Shown: one piece after another, positions 15,722-25,400 of the stretch | How positions within the stretch are numbered: position 1 is the stretch's first letter | Layout of the letters: each line of letters opens with the position of its first letter | NCBI GenBank assembly: GCA_963592185.1 | Contig: CAVAVT010000001.1 | Span: 1 to 64,000, forward strand | Reading direction: 5' to 3' | DNA length: 64,000 bases | Origin: CAVAVT01 sp963592185 | GTDB lineage: Bacteria; Bacillota; Negativicutes; Selenomonadales; Selenomonadaceae | The notes under the pieces: generated by a model | Seen by the model: the letters and a program-made list of their open reading frames with translations, nothing else | Databases searched by the model: none | Told to the model about the DNA's origin: nothing | Translations under genes and position numbers: made by a program

Positions 15722-17611
15722 TTGCATAGTTACGTGAAAAAAGTTATCACAGTATGCATGGCAGCGCTGCTTGTTCTGCTTGCGGCAGGGACAGCCATGG
15801 CGGCTATGCCCCCTATTATGAAGCTGTCGGAGATTCGCTCCGGAATGCAGGGAACAGCCTATACTGTTGTGGACTCATCCCTTGGAATACAGACCTTCCA
15901 GGTGGACATTAGAGGTGTCATGGATAACGGCAAGGGTCAGGATTCACTGATTCTGGCAAGGGCATACGGTCCGGTGGTTGAAAATGTTGGCGGCATATTG
16001 TCCGGCATGAGCGGCAGCCCGGTTTATGTGGATGGAAAGCTTGTTGGAGCCATATCCCGTACATACGTTGATACAAATCCCCTTACCTGTATGATTACTC
16101 CCATTGAGGACATGATGAAAATATGGTCCTTTACAGATGGGAAAAATAAGACACAGGTACGGCAGACAGATGTGAAAAAGGCTGCAGAGGAGCGCAAAAA
16201 GGCCCGTAATGCAATTAATCAGGAACTGGATAAGTACAATGAGAAGCTGAAAATGGAGCAGAGAAACTCTGATAAAGATCAGAATAAGTCCATGCTTTAT
16301 GTTTCCGGCTTCAATGCTGCAGGACTGGACTTTTTGAAAAAACAGCTTGCTCCCTATGGATATAGCATTGAAAAGCTGACTGACTCACCTATGACTACTC
16401 AGGCTGTAGGCACTACCAGATATAATGCAACCCTTCAGCCCGGCGGAGCTGTGGGAGCGGCAGTGACCTATGGTGATTTCACCATAGGCGCTCTCGGTAC
16501 TGTAACCGCTGTGGACGGTATACACATGCTTGCCTTCGGACATCAGTTTACCCATTGGGGCAATGTAAACTTTTTCATGACTGATGCGAATGTTATCGGA
16601 ACAGCTGCAGGTCCTACAGACGGCCGCAAGGTAGCAAATTTTGGCGATATTATCGGCCGTATCAATCAGGATAGAAATGCTGGAATCGGCGGTGTGCTGG
16701 GACGTTTCCCCACCACTGTGCCAATCCATGTGAAGGTACGTGATGAAGCCATTGGCGAGACTCACGAGTATCACAGCATGATTGCCTATGACGAGGAATT
16801 GGTTCCTGCTCTCGGTGCAACATTGGCTTATGCCTCAATGGCGAAAACCATGGATAGGCAGACCGCCAGCACAGCGAAGCTTCATTTTGCCATAAAGACA
16901 AATGTGGCAGACAAGGGCCTTATTAGCCGTGAGAACATGTTCTATGGTGCAAGCGATGTGGGAGAGACTGCTGTTGGAGAGTTGGCACAGGCACTGAGCA
17001 TTATTTGTTCCAACACGGAAAAGGAATCCAATGTTTTTGATATAAAGGTGGATGTGACCATAAAGGGCGGAAGGCGTACAGCCTCCATCGTCTCTGTGGT
17101 TCCTGACAAGACCGTGGCGGCGCCTGGTGAGCAGGTACAGCTGAAGGTTGGTATTAAGCCCTTCAGAGGAACTAAAGAGGAGTACACAATCCCTTATACC
17201 ATTCCAAAGAACCAGCATTCCGGTCAGTTCAGACTGGATATCCGTGGAGGCGGACTGGTTCCTGTGACACAGAATATGATTGCCCAGCAGTCCGGTATAG
17301 ATACCTCTGTGGAGGAGGACAAGACTGAGACTACAGAGTCCAAGCTGAAGAAGTATATAAAGCGTGATAAGAATAATGAGATTGTTATTACCGCTTCCCC
17401 ACAGCAGCCAGCAATGACTCCGTCAGAGGCAAAGAAGGTTCTGCAGGAAACTCAGAAGGCTGTTGAGGAAGCTGCTGCGGCCCTGGCCACCGGCAAGGAA
17501 ATCTCTTCAGACAAAGAATCTGAGAGCAAGGCTCCTTACCAGAGCAAGCTGGCAACGGAGTATGTTATTGACAATGTGGCCCATACAATGCTGCAGATTG
17601 TACGCAAATAA
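15722..17611 (+). CDS. Exported SpoIVB/S55-like serine protease
   Basis: A 629-residue exported protein: signal peptide (about 1-28), then a serine-protease-like region with GILSGMSGSPVYVDG (Ser99 the likely nucleophile) and, about 175 residues later, IGALGTVTAVDGIHMLAFGHQF with a conserved His near 273. A charged helical insert lies at about 150-195, and the C-terminal 150 residues are Glu/Lys/Ala-rich. The motifs match peptidase S55 (SpoIVB), but there the His precedes the Ser; here the order is reversed. TTG 15722 lies 7 nt after GAGGTG; ATG 15704 or 15707 is the alternative. Role unknown; no sporulation gene is nearby. Confidence 0.78.
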   Translation: MHSYVKKVITVCMAALLVLLAAGTAMAAMPPIMKLSEIRSGMQGTAYTVVDSSLGIQTFQVDIRGVMDNGKGQDSLILARAYGPVVENVGGILSGMSGSPVYVDGKLVGAISRTYVDTNPLTCMITPIEDMMKIWSFTDGKNKTQVRQTDVKKAAEERKKARNAINQELDKYNEKLKMEQRNSDKDQNKSMLYVSGFNAAGLDFLKKQLAPYGYSIEKLTDSPMTTQAVGTTRYNATLQPGGAVGAAVTYGDFTIGALGTVTAVDGIHMLAFGHQFTHWGNVNFFMTDANVIGTAAGPTDGRKVANFGDIIGRINQDRNAGIGGVLGRFPTTVPIHVKVRDEAIGETHEYHSMIAYDEELVPALGATLAYASMAKTMDRQTASTAKLHFAIKTNVADKGLISRENMFYGASDVGETAVGELAQALSIICSNTEKESNVFDIKVDVTIKGGRRTASIVSVVPDKTVAAPGEQVQLKVGIKPFRGTKEEYTIPYTIPKNQHSGQFRLDIRGGGLVPVTQNMIAQQSGIDTSVEEDKTETTESKLKKYIKRDKNNEIVITASPQQPAMTPSEAKKVLQETQKAVEEAAAALATGKEISSDKESESKAPYQSKLATEYVIDNVAHTMLQIVRK

Positions 17612-17622
17612 TGAGTTGAATC

Positions 17623-17650
17623 GAGGCATAGCACAAGCTGTGCCTCTTTT
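17623..17650 (+). terminator. Terminator of the S55-like protease gene
   Basis: Ten-bp stem GAGGCATAGC-ACAA-GCTGTGCCTC (one T-G pair) followed by TTTTCTTT. Confidence 0.9.
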
Positions 17651-17700
17651 CTTTGTGTATAATTAAATTTTTATAGTAGTATTTACTATTTTCGGTAACA

Positions 17701-17729
17701 TTGATAAAATTGTATTTTAGAAATACAAT
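17701..17729 (+). promoter_or_regulatory. Promoter of the mla operon with overlapping palindrome
   Basis: TTGATA, 17-bp spacer, TACAAT. A perfect 9-bp inverted repeat, ATTGTATTT-TAG-AAATACAAT (17709-17729), fills the spacer and covers the -10. This is a typical place for a repressor operator. It lies 55 bp upstream of mlaE. Confidence 0.7.
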
Positions 17730-17783
17730 AGGTGGCTGTTGCAATTTTGTGCGGCAGTGGTTTTTAATGAAAAGGAGTCCAAA

Positions 17784-18554
17784 ATGCTGGTTCGTTATAT
17801 TGAACTGCTGGGGACATGGGTGATTTCACGCTTTGAGCTTATTGGCGATGTGGTGATGGTTACCATTGAAACCTTTAGACAGGTAAAAAATAATTTCAGA
17901 ATGCGGCATATGCTGTCCCAGATGTCACATCTGGGGGTAGATACCCTTCCCATTGTGATTCTGACTATGACTTTCACAGGAATCGTGCTTACCATGCAGA
18001 TGGCTGGCAAGTTTGCGGAGTTCGGCGCACAGTCCACTATTGGCGGTGTCATAACAATAGCCATTGGGCGTGAGCTTGGTCCGGTGCTGGTGGGAGTTGT
18101 GTGCGCAGGCCGTGTTGGAGCTGCAATTACGGCGGAAATCAGTACGATGAAGGTGACTGAACAGATTGATGCCCTGAGAGTCATGGCGGTGAACCCAGTG
18201 GGCTATCTGGTGGTTCCAAGAATGATTGCCTGCATGATGATGGTTCCAATGCTGACTGTTTTTGGCGATGTTATAGGCGTTCTTGGAGGCTGGGGGGTTG
18301 CTGTAAATTATTCCGGTATGTCCACCTTCCTTTATTTTAATTCCATAGATACTTTCGTAGTTGCCAGTGATATTTTTGGCGGTATAATCAAGGCTGTTGT
18401 ATTTGGTGCCATAGTGGCAATTATCGGCTGCTATAACGGCCTGCGTGCTCCGGCTGGCGCTGAGGGTGTAGGTAAGGCAACTACCCAGACAGTTGTGGGA
18501 GCCATTGTACTTATTTTTATGTCAAATGTGTTCCTGTCCTTCATCATTTATTGA
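17784..18554 (+). CDS. mlaE: MlaE-family lipid ABC transporter permease
   Basis: Inner-membrane permease of the MlaEFD lipid transport system, 256 residues, with about five hydrophobic segments. The family core is intact: TGIVLTMQMAGKFAEFG, GRELGPVLVGVVCAGRVGAA, EISTMKVTEQIDALRVM and NPVGYLVVPR. ATG 17784 follows AAAAGGAG. It heads an operon with mlaF (13 bp away) and mlaD. In this group the system moves phospholipids between the two membranes; direction is not visible from sequence. Confidence 0.94.
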   Translation: MLVRYIELLGTWVISRFELIGDVVMVTIETFRQVKNNFRMRHMLSQMSHLGVDTLPIVILTMTFTGIVLTMQMAGKFAEFGAQSTIGGVITIAIGRELGPVLVGVVCAGRVGAAITAEISTMKVTEQIDALRVMAVNPVGYLVVPRMIACMMMVPMLTVFGDVIGVLGGWGVAVNYSGMSTFLYFNSIDTFVVASDIFGGIIKAVVFGAIVAIIGCYNGLRAPAGAEGVGKATTQTVVGAIVLIFMSNVFLSFIIY

Positions 18555-18567
18555 GGATGGTGATTAG

Positions 18568-19320
18568 ATGATTGAAATAATAGGGGTAAATAAATTTTTC
18601 AAGAAAAAACACGCACTTAAGGATATAAACATGGTTATTCAAAAGGGGGAAACCGTTGCATTAATCGGCGGCTCTGGCTCCGGCAAAAGCACCTTGCTCC
18701 GCCTTTTGATAGGCCTGGACCGTCCCACTTCTGGAGAAATAAGAATCCATGGTGAGAACTTTTCTGACCTGCCTGAAAAGGAAATGGACAAGGTAAGACT
18801 TGGAATGGGAATGGTGTTCCAGTACTCAGCGCTTTTCGACTCCATGACTGTGGGGGACAATGTTGCATTTGGTCTTCGGGAAAATACTAAGAAATCCGAA
18901 GAAGAGATAAAGCAGATTGTAAAGGAAAAGCTGGAAATGGTCGGCCTTGGCGGTATTGAAAACCTGATGCCCGGAGAGCTTTCCGGCGGCATGAAAAAGC
19001 GTGTGGGGCTTGCAAGGGCTATCGCTTTTGAGCCTTCAGTTATTTTTTACGATGAGCCAAGCTCGGGACTTGACCCGATTATGACAGATAAGATTGACGA
19101 TCTTATAATAGAGCTTCAGCAAAAATTACATGTTACATCAATTGTAGTAACCCACGATATGAATAGTGCATGTAATATAGCGGACCGAATCGCCATGATA
19201 TATGAAGGGGAGCTAATTGCCTTTGATACGGTGGATAGATTTATAGATTTGCCGGATCCAAGGGTACAGGCATTTATGCACAACCTGAAGCGTGGAAAAA
19301 AGGGGGCTGATAGCAAATGA
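18568..19320 (+). CDS. mlaF: MlaF-family ABC transporter ATPase
   Basis: Cytoplasmic ATPase of the MlaEFD complex, 250 residues. Walker A GGSGSGKST (near residues 34-42), Q-loop VFQYSALFDSM, ABC signature LSGGMKKRVGLARA, Walker B VIFYDEPSSGLDP and switch His in VVTHD. The QYSALFDSMTV and LSGGM forms are typical of MlaF. Its stop overlaps the mlaD start by 4 bp (ATGA), indicating coupled translation. Confidence 0.95.
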   Translation: MIEIIGVNKFFKKKHALKDINMVIQKGETVALIGGSGSGKSTLLRLLIGLDRPTSGEIRIHGENFSDLPEKEMDKVRLGMGMVFQYSALFDSMTVGDNVAFGLRENTKKSEEEIKQIVKEKLEMVGLGGIENLMPGELSGGMKKRVGLARAIAFEPSVIFYDEPSSGLDPIMTDKIDDLIIELQQKLHVTSIVVTHDMNSACNIADRIAMIYEGELIAFDTVDRFIDLPDPRVQAFMHNLKRGKKGADSK

Positions 19321-20600
19321 TGACAACAGAAGCAAAGGTAGGAGCATTTACGCTGGCAGGACTTGTACTGCTGGCTGCAATATTGGTGCATTTCAGCGGT
19401 TTTACCCTCGGTGGAGACAGGGTAATCCATGTACATTGCCAGTTCAAGCAGGCCGCCGGTCTCCGTCCAAGTGCCGAGGTACGATATGTGGGAGTAAATG
19501 TCGGCTCCGTTGAGTACGTACAGCCTGAGGGGCTGGGAGTTGTTGTGGCGGTAAAAGTATCATCCGATGCAAGAATCCCCAAGCGGTCTTCGGCAATTAT
19601 CACCTCTGACGGTGTTATGGGTGAAAAGTATGTAAGCCTCAGCCCTCAGAATGATGCGGATATGGGTGATTTGCTCCATGACGGGGACGTAATCGTGGGT
19701 GAGGATGAAATGGGCATGGAAAGCCTGATGATAGGCATGAACAAGGCTGTTATCCAGGTTCAGGAAATGCTCAAGTCCATGAATGAAATGCTTGGTGATC
19801 CAAGGGTTAAGGATTCCTTCGTGGAATCTGCTGTGAACATCAAGGATATAACAGAAAATATCAAGGTTCTCACTGGCTCTTTTGCCCGTATGAGCGTAAG
19901 CAGCGAGGATGATGTGAGGGCTATGGTATCCAATTTCCGCCAGATGTCTGAGAAGATGCTCAGTGTTGCTAATCATGCAGACCGTATGATTACTGACTTT
20001 GACGGTGATGGCAAGACAATGGCAAACCTTACAGCCACTGTGGAAAATCTCAAGATAACCAGTGACCGTATCCAGAATATAGTCAAGAACATGGATACAG
20101 CATTGGGAGATCCTAAGACCGCAGAGGATATTAAGGCAACAATAAACAATGCCAAGAAGATATCGGAAAAGGCGGACAATATGATGGGCCGCATTCAGAA
20201 TCTCAAGGTTAAGACAGGTCTTGAGACCTCATACAGCGGCAAGGCAGGTCACTGGATGACCAACTTTGATGCCAATGTTTACGCAGATCAGAACAGCTAT
20301 TTGAAATTCGGCTGGAACGATATCGGAAGCGGAAGCCATTTCAATGCACAGCTTGGAAAGCGCATGGGAGCTTTTGGCCTTAGAGCAGGAGCCATTGACA
20401 GCAAGGCTGGAGTTGGATTTGATGCCTGGGCTGGTGAAAATTTCAAGATATCCCTTGAGGGCTATGACCCTAATGATTTCCGCATGAAGCTCCGGGGACA
20501 GCTGAGGGTTGCTCCTGATACCTACGTTTTCAGTCAGTGGAATGATTTTAACAAACGTAGTGACCGAGCTGTGTATTTCGGGCTCCGCAGAGAATTTTAA
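19317..20600 (+). CDS. mlaD: MlaD-type MCE protein with C-terminal beta-barrel-like domain
   Basis: A 427-residue protein, more than twice the size of E. coli MlaD (about 180). Order: N-terminal membrane helix (about 8-28), one MCE domain (about 35-115; GLRPSAEVRYVGVNVGSV, SDGVMGEKYVSL), a long helical stretch (about 130-297), then about 130 residues with alternating polar/hydrophobic strands ending in YFGLRREF, a C-terminal aromatic as in outer-membrane barrels. In Veillonella parvula MlaD has been described as a trans-envelope bridge with an outer-membrane barrel; this gene has the same plan. It overlaps mlaF by 4 bp. Confidence 0.92.
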   Translation: MMTTEAKVGAFTLAGLVLLAAILVHFSGFTLGGDRVIHVHCQFKQAAGLRPSAEVRYVGVNVGSVEYVQPEGLGVVVAVKVSSDARIPKRSSAIITSDGVMGEKYVSLSPQNDADMGDLLHDGDVIVGEDEMGMESLMIGMNKAVIQVQEMLKSMNEMLGDPRVKDSFVESAVNIKDITENIKVLTGSFARMSVSSEDDVRAMVSNFRQMSEKMLSVANHADRMITDFDGDGKTMANLTATVENLKITSDRIQNIVKNMDTALGDPKTAEDIKATINNAKKISEKADNMMGRIQNLKVKTGLETSYSGKAGHWMTNFDANVYADQNSYLKFGWNDIGSGSHFNAQLGKRMGAFGLRAGAIDSKAGVGFDAWAGENFKISLEGYDPNDFRMKLRGQLRVAPDTYVFSQWNDFNKRSDRAVYFGLRREF

Positions 20601-20732
20601 TTCTTACAGAATATTTTCAGGTTCTAAAAGGTATAATAACCTTGTATCTCTGTGAAAATTCGTTACGAACGGATGATAAGTAGTTTTCCATCTGGCCATA
20701 TAAAAGGCCTGTTATGAATAGGAGGCAATCTC

Positions 20733-22280
20733 TTGAAAAGCACAAAAATCTCTAAGAAACTGACAGCACTTGTTTTAGGTGGTCTTGTAACTATGGCTCC
20801 CTACAGCTCTGCATTTGCTGCGGATACAGTAAATATTACTCTTCAGGACAGCATACGTATGGCATTGGAAAACAATCGTACAATCAAGCAGTCCGAGGCT
20901 GACAGGGAAAGCTCTGACTGGGCACTTCATGAGGCCCGTAGGACTGCAGGACCTACACTGACTTGGGGCACTTCTTTCACCAGAAGGAATGGTCGTACAG
21001 CCAGTCTGTTTGGTGGTCAGGAGAATATCAATAACAATACATTTACAAATAGCTACTCTGTGAGCTACCCACTGTATACCGGCGGAAAGATTGAGGGAGC
21101 TATTGAGGCGGCAGAGTATGGCGTAGGGGCTGCAGACCTCAATCTTGAGAACACCAAGCAGGCAATCCGTGCCCAGGCTGCCGCAGATTACTATAATGTG
21201 CTTCAGTACCGCAATCTGATTAAGGTATCCCAGGAGTCTGTGGACAATCTTCAGGCTCACTTGGACAATGTAAATGCACAGTATCGTGTAGGAACCGTTG
21301 CTAAATCTGATGTTCTAAGATCCCAGGTTCAGCTGGCAAATGAGCAGCTCAATCTTGTAACAGCCCGGAACAATTATGATGTGGCTGTGGCAACCCTCAA
21401 CAATCTCATCGGACTGCCTACAGACACAGTTCTAGATCCTAAGGATGAACTTGGATATGAGAAATACGATCTGACACTGGCTGGATGCACCAGCTACGCA
21501 ATGGATAACCGTCCGGATGTGCTGGCAGCTGAGTACCAAGTAAAGGCTGCCGAGGCAGCTGTAAATGCTGCAAAGGCTGGCTACCGCCCGTCAGTTTCAA
21601 TCAGTGCTTCAAAGAATACCTCCGGAGAAGGCAGATTTGGCAAGGAAGGCGACGACTACTGGGCTGTCGGAGCAAACGCTCAGTGGAATGTTTTTGACAA
21701 TAATGTTACTCAGGCTCAGGTGGAGCAGAAAAAGGCTGCCTTGGCAAAGGCTCAGCAGAGTGCTCTTGCCGCACAGGAAAGTGCACAGCTGGATGTTCAG
21801 ACCGCATATCTAAAGCTTCAGGCTGCTGAGCAGAATATCCATACCTCCGCTGTAGCTGTTGAGCAGGCTAAGGAGGACTACAAGATTGCGCAGGTACGCT
21901 ACAGCGCAGGTGTTGGTACCAACCTTGACGTAATGGATGCTGATGAGAAGCTTACTTCTGCAAGAACAAGCTATTATACAGCCCTTTACAATTACAATAC
22001 CAGCAAGGCAAATCTGGACAAGGCAATGGGCAAGCCGGTGGATTTAGATATCACCGGCTACCGTAAAGCCGAAGTTGTAGGTGCAGCTCAGCGTGGCCTG
22101 GAAAAGACCGCACAGAGGAAGGCTGCAAAGGACAAGGCTGCTGCAGTTCCAGCTTCTGCTCCTGCTGAAGAGGCTAAAACTACTGAAGCATCAGCAGTTC
22201 AGACTCCAGCTCCGACTACCACTTCCACTGAGAATGTGGCAGCTGAAAATGCAAAGGTTCAGAACGAATCCGTAGGCTGA
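20733..22280 (+). CDS. tolC: TolC-family outer-membrane channel protein
   Basis: A 515-residue outer-membrane efflux-family protein. Signal peptide (about 1-30, AFA-A), then the two homologous TolC halves: ITLQDSIRMALENNRTIKQ, YSVSYPLYTGGKIEGAIEAA, RNNYDVAVATLNNLIGLP, and again CTSYAMDNRPDVLAAEYQVKAAEAA, NAQWNVFDNN, SARTSYYTALYNYNTSKANLDKAMG. The last 65 residues are Ala/Pro/Thr-rich. The start is TTG after GGAGG. It lies between mlaD and tamB, a context also reported for Negativicutes, so it may belong to envelope traffic rather than drug export. A small inverted repeat TTCGT-T-ACGAA (20659-20669) is in its leader. Confidence 0.92.
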   Translation: MKSTKISKKLTALVLGGLVTMAPYSSAFAADTVNITLQDSIRMALENNRTIKQSEADRESSDWALHEARRTAGPTLTWGTSFTRRNGRTASLFGGQENINNNTFTNSYSVSYPLYTGGKIEGAIEAAEYGVGAADLNLENTKQAIRAQAAADYYNVLQYRNLIKVSQESVDNLQAHLDNVNAQYRVGTVAKSDVLRSQVQLANEQLNLVTARNNYDVAVATLNNLIGLPTDTVLDPKDELGYEKYDLTLAGCTSYAMDNRPDVLAAEYQVKAAEAAVNAAKAGYRPSVSISASKNTSGEGRFGKEGDDYWAVGANAQWNVFDNNVTQAQVEQKKAALAKAQQSALAAQESAQLDVQTAYLKLQAAEQNIHTSAVAVEQAKEDYKIAQVRYSAGVGTNLDVMDADEKLTSARTSYYTALYNYNTSKANLDKAMGKPVDLDITGYRKAEVVGAAQRGLEKTAQRKAAKDKAAAVPASAPAEEAKTTEASAVQTPAPTTTSTENVAAENAKVQNESVG

Positions 22281-22318
22281 TAAGTTAAATTTTCGTAAGT
22301 ATATTTAAAATCATTGAC

Positions 22319-22389
22319 AAAGGGGAAGGATTCCTATTATTGTTAGTTGAAGGACTTAATATAATAGGGAATCAACCCCTTTGTTTTTT
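22319..22389 (+). terminator. Terminator or attenuator between tolC and tamB
   Basis: A long imperfect hairpin: AAAGGGG with CCCCTTT at the base and GATTCCTATTAT with ATAATAGGGAATC (one bulge) above, loop about 19 nt, followed by GTTTTTTATT. A TTGACA sequence starts at 22314 but has no well-spaced -10. Its position inside the cluster suggests partial termination between tolC and tamB. Confidence 0.75.
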
Positions 22390-22424
22390 ATTGGGAAATT
22401 AGTACTAGACCTGGGAGGACACAG

Positions 22425-25400
22425 ATGAAAGCAGATAATCAGGACGGCAATATGAACGAGAAGAAGAATGCCGGACTCGGTGGGATAGGGATGTTTGTAA
22501 GGACCCATAAGGGATTATTCAGCATCCTAGCTTTGCTGTGTCTTTTTTCCCTGGGGGCATATATGTATGTCAGCTCCCAAAGCTTTATGGGAAAGGCTGC
22601 TGAAATAGCCAGAACCCAGGCAGGGGAAGCACTTGGAACCGATGTGGAAATCGGCTCTGTGGCAATCACTTCCCCAAGGGCCATCGATATCCACGATGTG
22701 GTGATTTACGACAAGGACTCCAGGCGTATGGCGGATGTGGAACATATAACGGTGAAATTTTCTCCTCTATCCATGATTTCAAATCCTGGATCAGCCATCA
22801 GCTCTGTGGATGTGGAAAATGTAAAGGCGGAACTTATACAGCGTGAAGACGAGAGCTGGAACTGTGAAGATTTAATTTCTGAGGCTGCCAGCAAAAGTGC
22901 GTTCACTGGAAAAATTAATCTAAAAAATGCTTTGGTAACAGGAAAACTGAACAGCCATACCGGAAATGGACAGTCCCTTACCGCCGAGGTGGAGGAGTTG
23001 ACATTGGATTTTGCTGACCAGCCGGATTCCGGCTCTATCCGTGTGGATGAGCTTTTGGCGCAGGTTAATGGCACCGAGATAAAGGCCTCCGGCTCCTTTG
23101 GAGGAACCCGTCAGACACTGGTACTGAAAACTGGGGATGTAAATCTTCAGGACTATCTGGCGTTTATTCCAGAGGGAACAATTCCAGATGTCGTCAGCGA
23201 TATTGGGGGCCATTTGGATAAGCTTGATATGGCTGCTACTATGACAGGACAGGATATTTCCCTTTCCGGACAGGCTGATTTCAGCCGTGGCACAGCTGTG
23301 GTAATGGGAACGAAAATTGAAAACACCCGGGGACTGGTGGTATTTAACGATAAGGATGCTGCAGTATTTGTTCGGGCGGAGGCATCCGGACAGGAGGCTT
23401 CGGTCCATGGAAAGGTGTTCTGGGACAAAGGAACTCCCTACATGAAGCTTATTGCTGAGACGCAGAACTTTGACCCATCCAAGATACTGACAGAAATTCC
23501 CTTTGAGGGAAAGGTAGCGGCTAATGCTGAGATTACAGGAACATTTGACGACCCTGTGGTAAAGGGAACATTTAAAGTGGCCAGCGGCGCTGCCTATGGA
23601 TTTGGATTTTCCAACGCAGAGGCAAAGGCGGAGTATCAGGCTGGAAAAGTTATTGTAAACAGCTTTTCGCTGGATGCTCTTGGCGGCAATGTAAAGGGCG
23701 AGGGAGAGTTTAACTCAGCGGATTCCTCATATTTGGGACATGCTGTTATAAGCAATGTGGATGCTTCACAGCTTTCAGAATATATTGGTGATGCTGGAGG
23801 AATAATCTCCGGCGACGTGGCGATTTCTGGAAAGGGAGCTGACATAGACGGCATTACAGCCTACGGATCCATCAATGGAAAATACTGCAGCTACAAAAAT
23901 GTCCAGCTGGAGGAGGTAAAGGCGTCCTTCTACAAGAAAAATGGCGATATAAGGATAGATGCGGCAGAGCTGAAAGTGCCAAATGGGGGTACTCTGACAG
24001 CTGACGGAACTGTTAATCTTGATGCCGGTACAATAGATACATCATTCTATGGAACACATCTTGATATGTCTCTGATAAAGGGCATTGATTCCAGATTGGA
24101 TGCTGAAGGTCTGGCGGATATCCGTGGTACAGTCAGGGGAAGCCTTTCAAATCCTGTTGTCAAAACTGAGTTTTCAGCTATAGATGGTGCCATTTTGAAG
24201 CAGCCCTTCAGAACTATGCATGGAGCACTTCGGGGAAATCTTGACGGGGTACAGGTGGATTCTTTCTCCATGGAAAATGGTGGAGACCCAGTGTGGATTG
24301 CCCAGGGGGTAGTTGGCTTTACTGGGAAAAAGGTTTTGAATCTTAGGGTAGATACCATGAAGGCCCGTATGGAGGATTTGGCGGCATTGATAGCTCCAGG
24401 ACAGCCAATTACAGGCAACGTGGACAATGTCATCACCATTACAGGCACAATGGATAATCCGAAAATTCAGGGTTATGTTCATTTCTATGACGGAAGCTAC
24501 AACGGACTTTTGCTGCAGGGAATGGACGGCGACTATTTCCTGAATGACGGTATCCTGACACTGCAGGTATTCCACGTGTACTCGCCTATGGTGGACATGG
24601 TACTGAACGGCACAGTTAATGTGAAAAAGGACTATGAGCTGAATTTGACAGTCGCAGCCAAGGATTTCCAGATGGACAGACTTGGGAGAAAGCTGCCTTA
24701 CCCAGCCACTGGTCGTGGAAGCTTTGAGGGACATATTACCGGCACAGCCTCCAAGCCCCTTTTTGACGGAAGAGTTGAGGCACCGGAGCTTACCATTAAC
24801 GGTGTGGATGTGCTGGACAGCAAGGCTGTAATTACATACGCAGGCAACCGGGTAAGCTTTGAGGAGCTGAGCTTCAAGCAGAATGGCGGCAGCTATAAAT
24901 TTAAGGGTAGTGCAAATGTTTCTACTGGAAAGCTCCAGGGCAAGCTGGAAGTTGAACAGGGGGATATTAATGCCCTTATGGCCATTGGCAATTTGAAAAA
25001 TGACATTGTTCATGGTCAGATAAATTGTAAAATCGATATTGCTGGAACAATTTCCAACCCAATGGCCCATTTGGACGGTTATATGGCTAAGGGAACAGTG
25101 GCTGGCTGCGATGTTTCAGATATCATTATGGATATTGGTTTTGCCAATAATGTGGCAACAATAGATAAGTTCACGGGAAATCAGGGGACCGATGGAAGCT
25201 TTGACATAAAGGGCGAACTGGATTTGGACGGTCCTCTGTCAGCGGATGTGACAGCCACTGGAATCGATGCCAAAATTATTTCCGGACTGGCAAATCTGGA
25301 CACTGGCATTAGGGGAAAAATCAATGCCAATGCCCATGTGGGAGGAACCACAAAGAATCCGGATGTTGAGCTGAAGCTGAATATGGAAAAAAGCGGTGTG

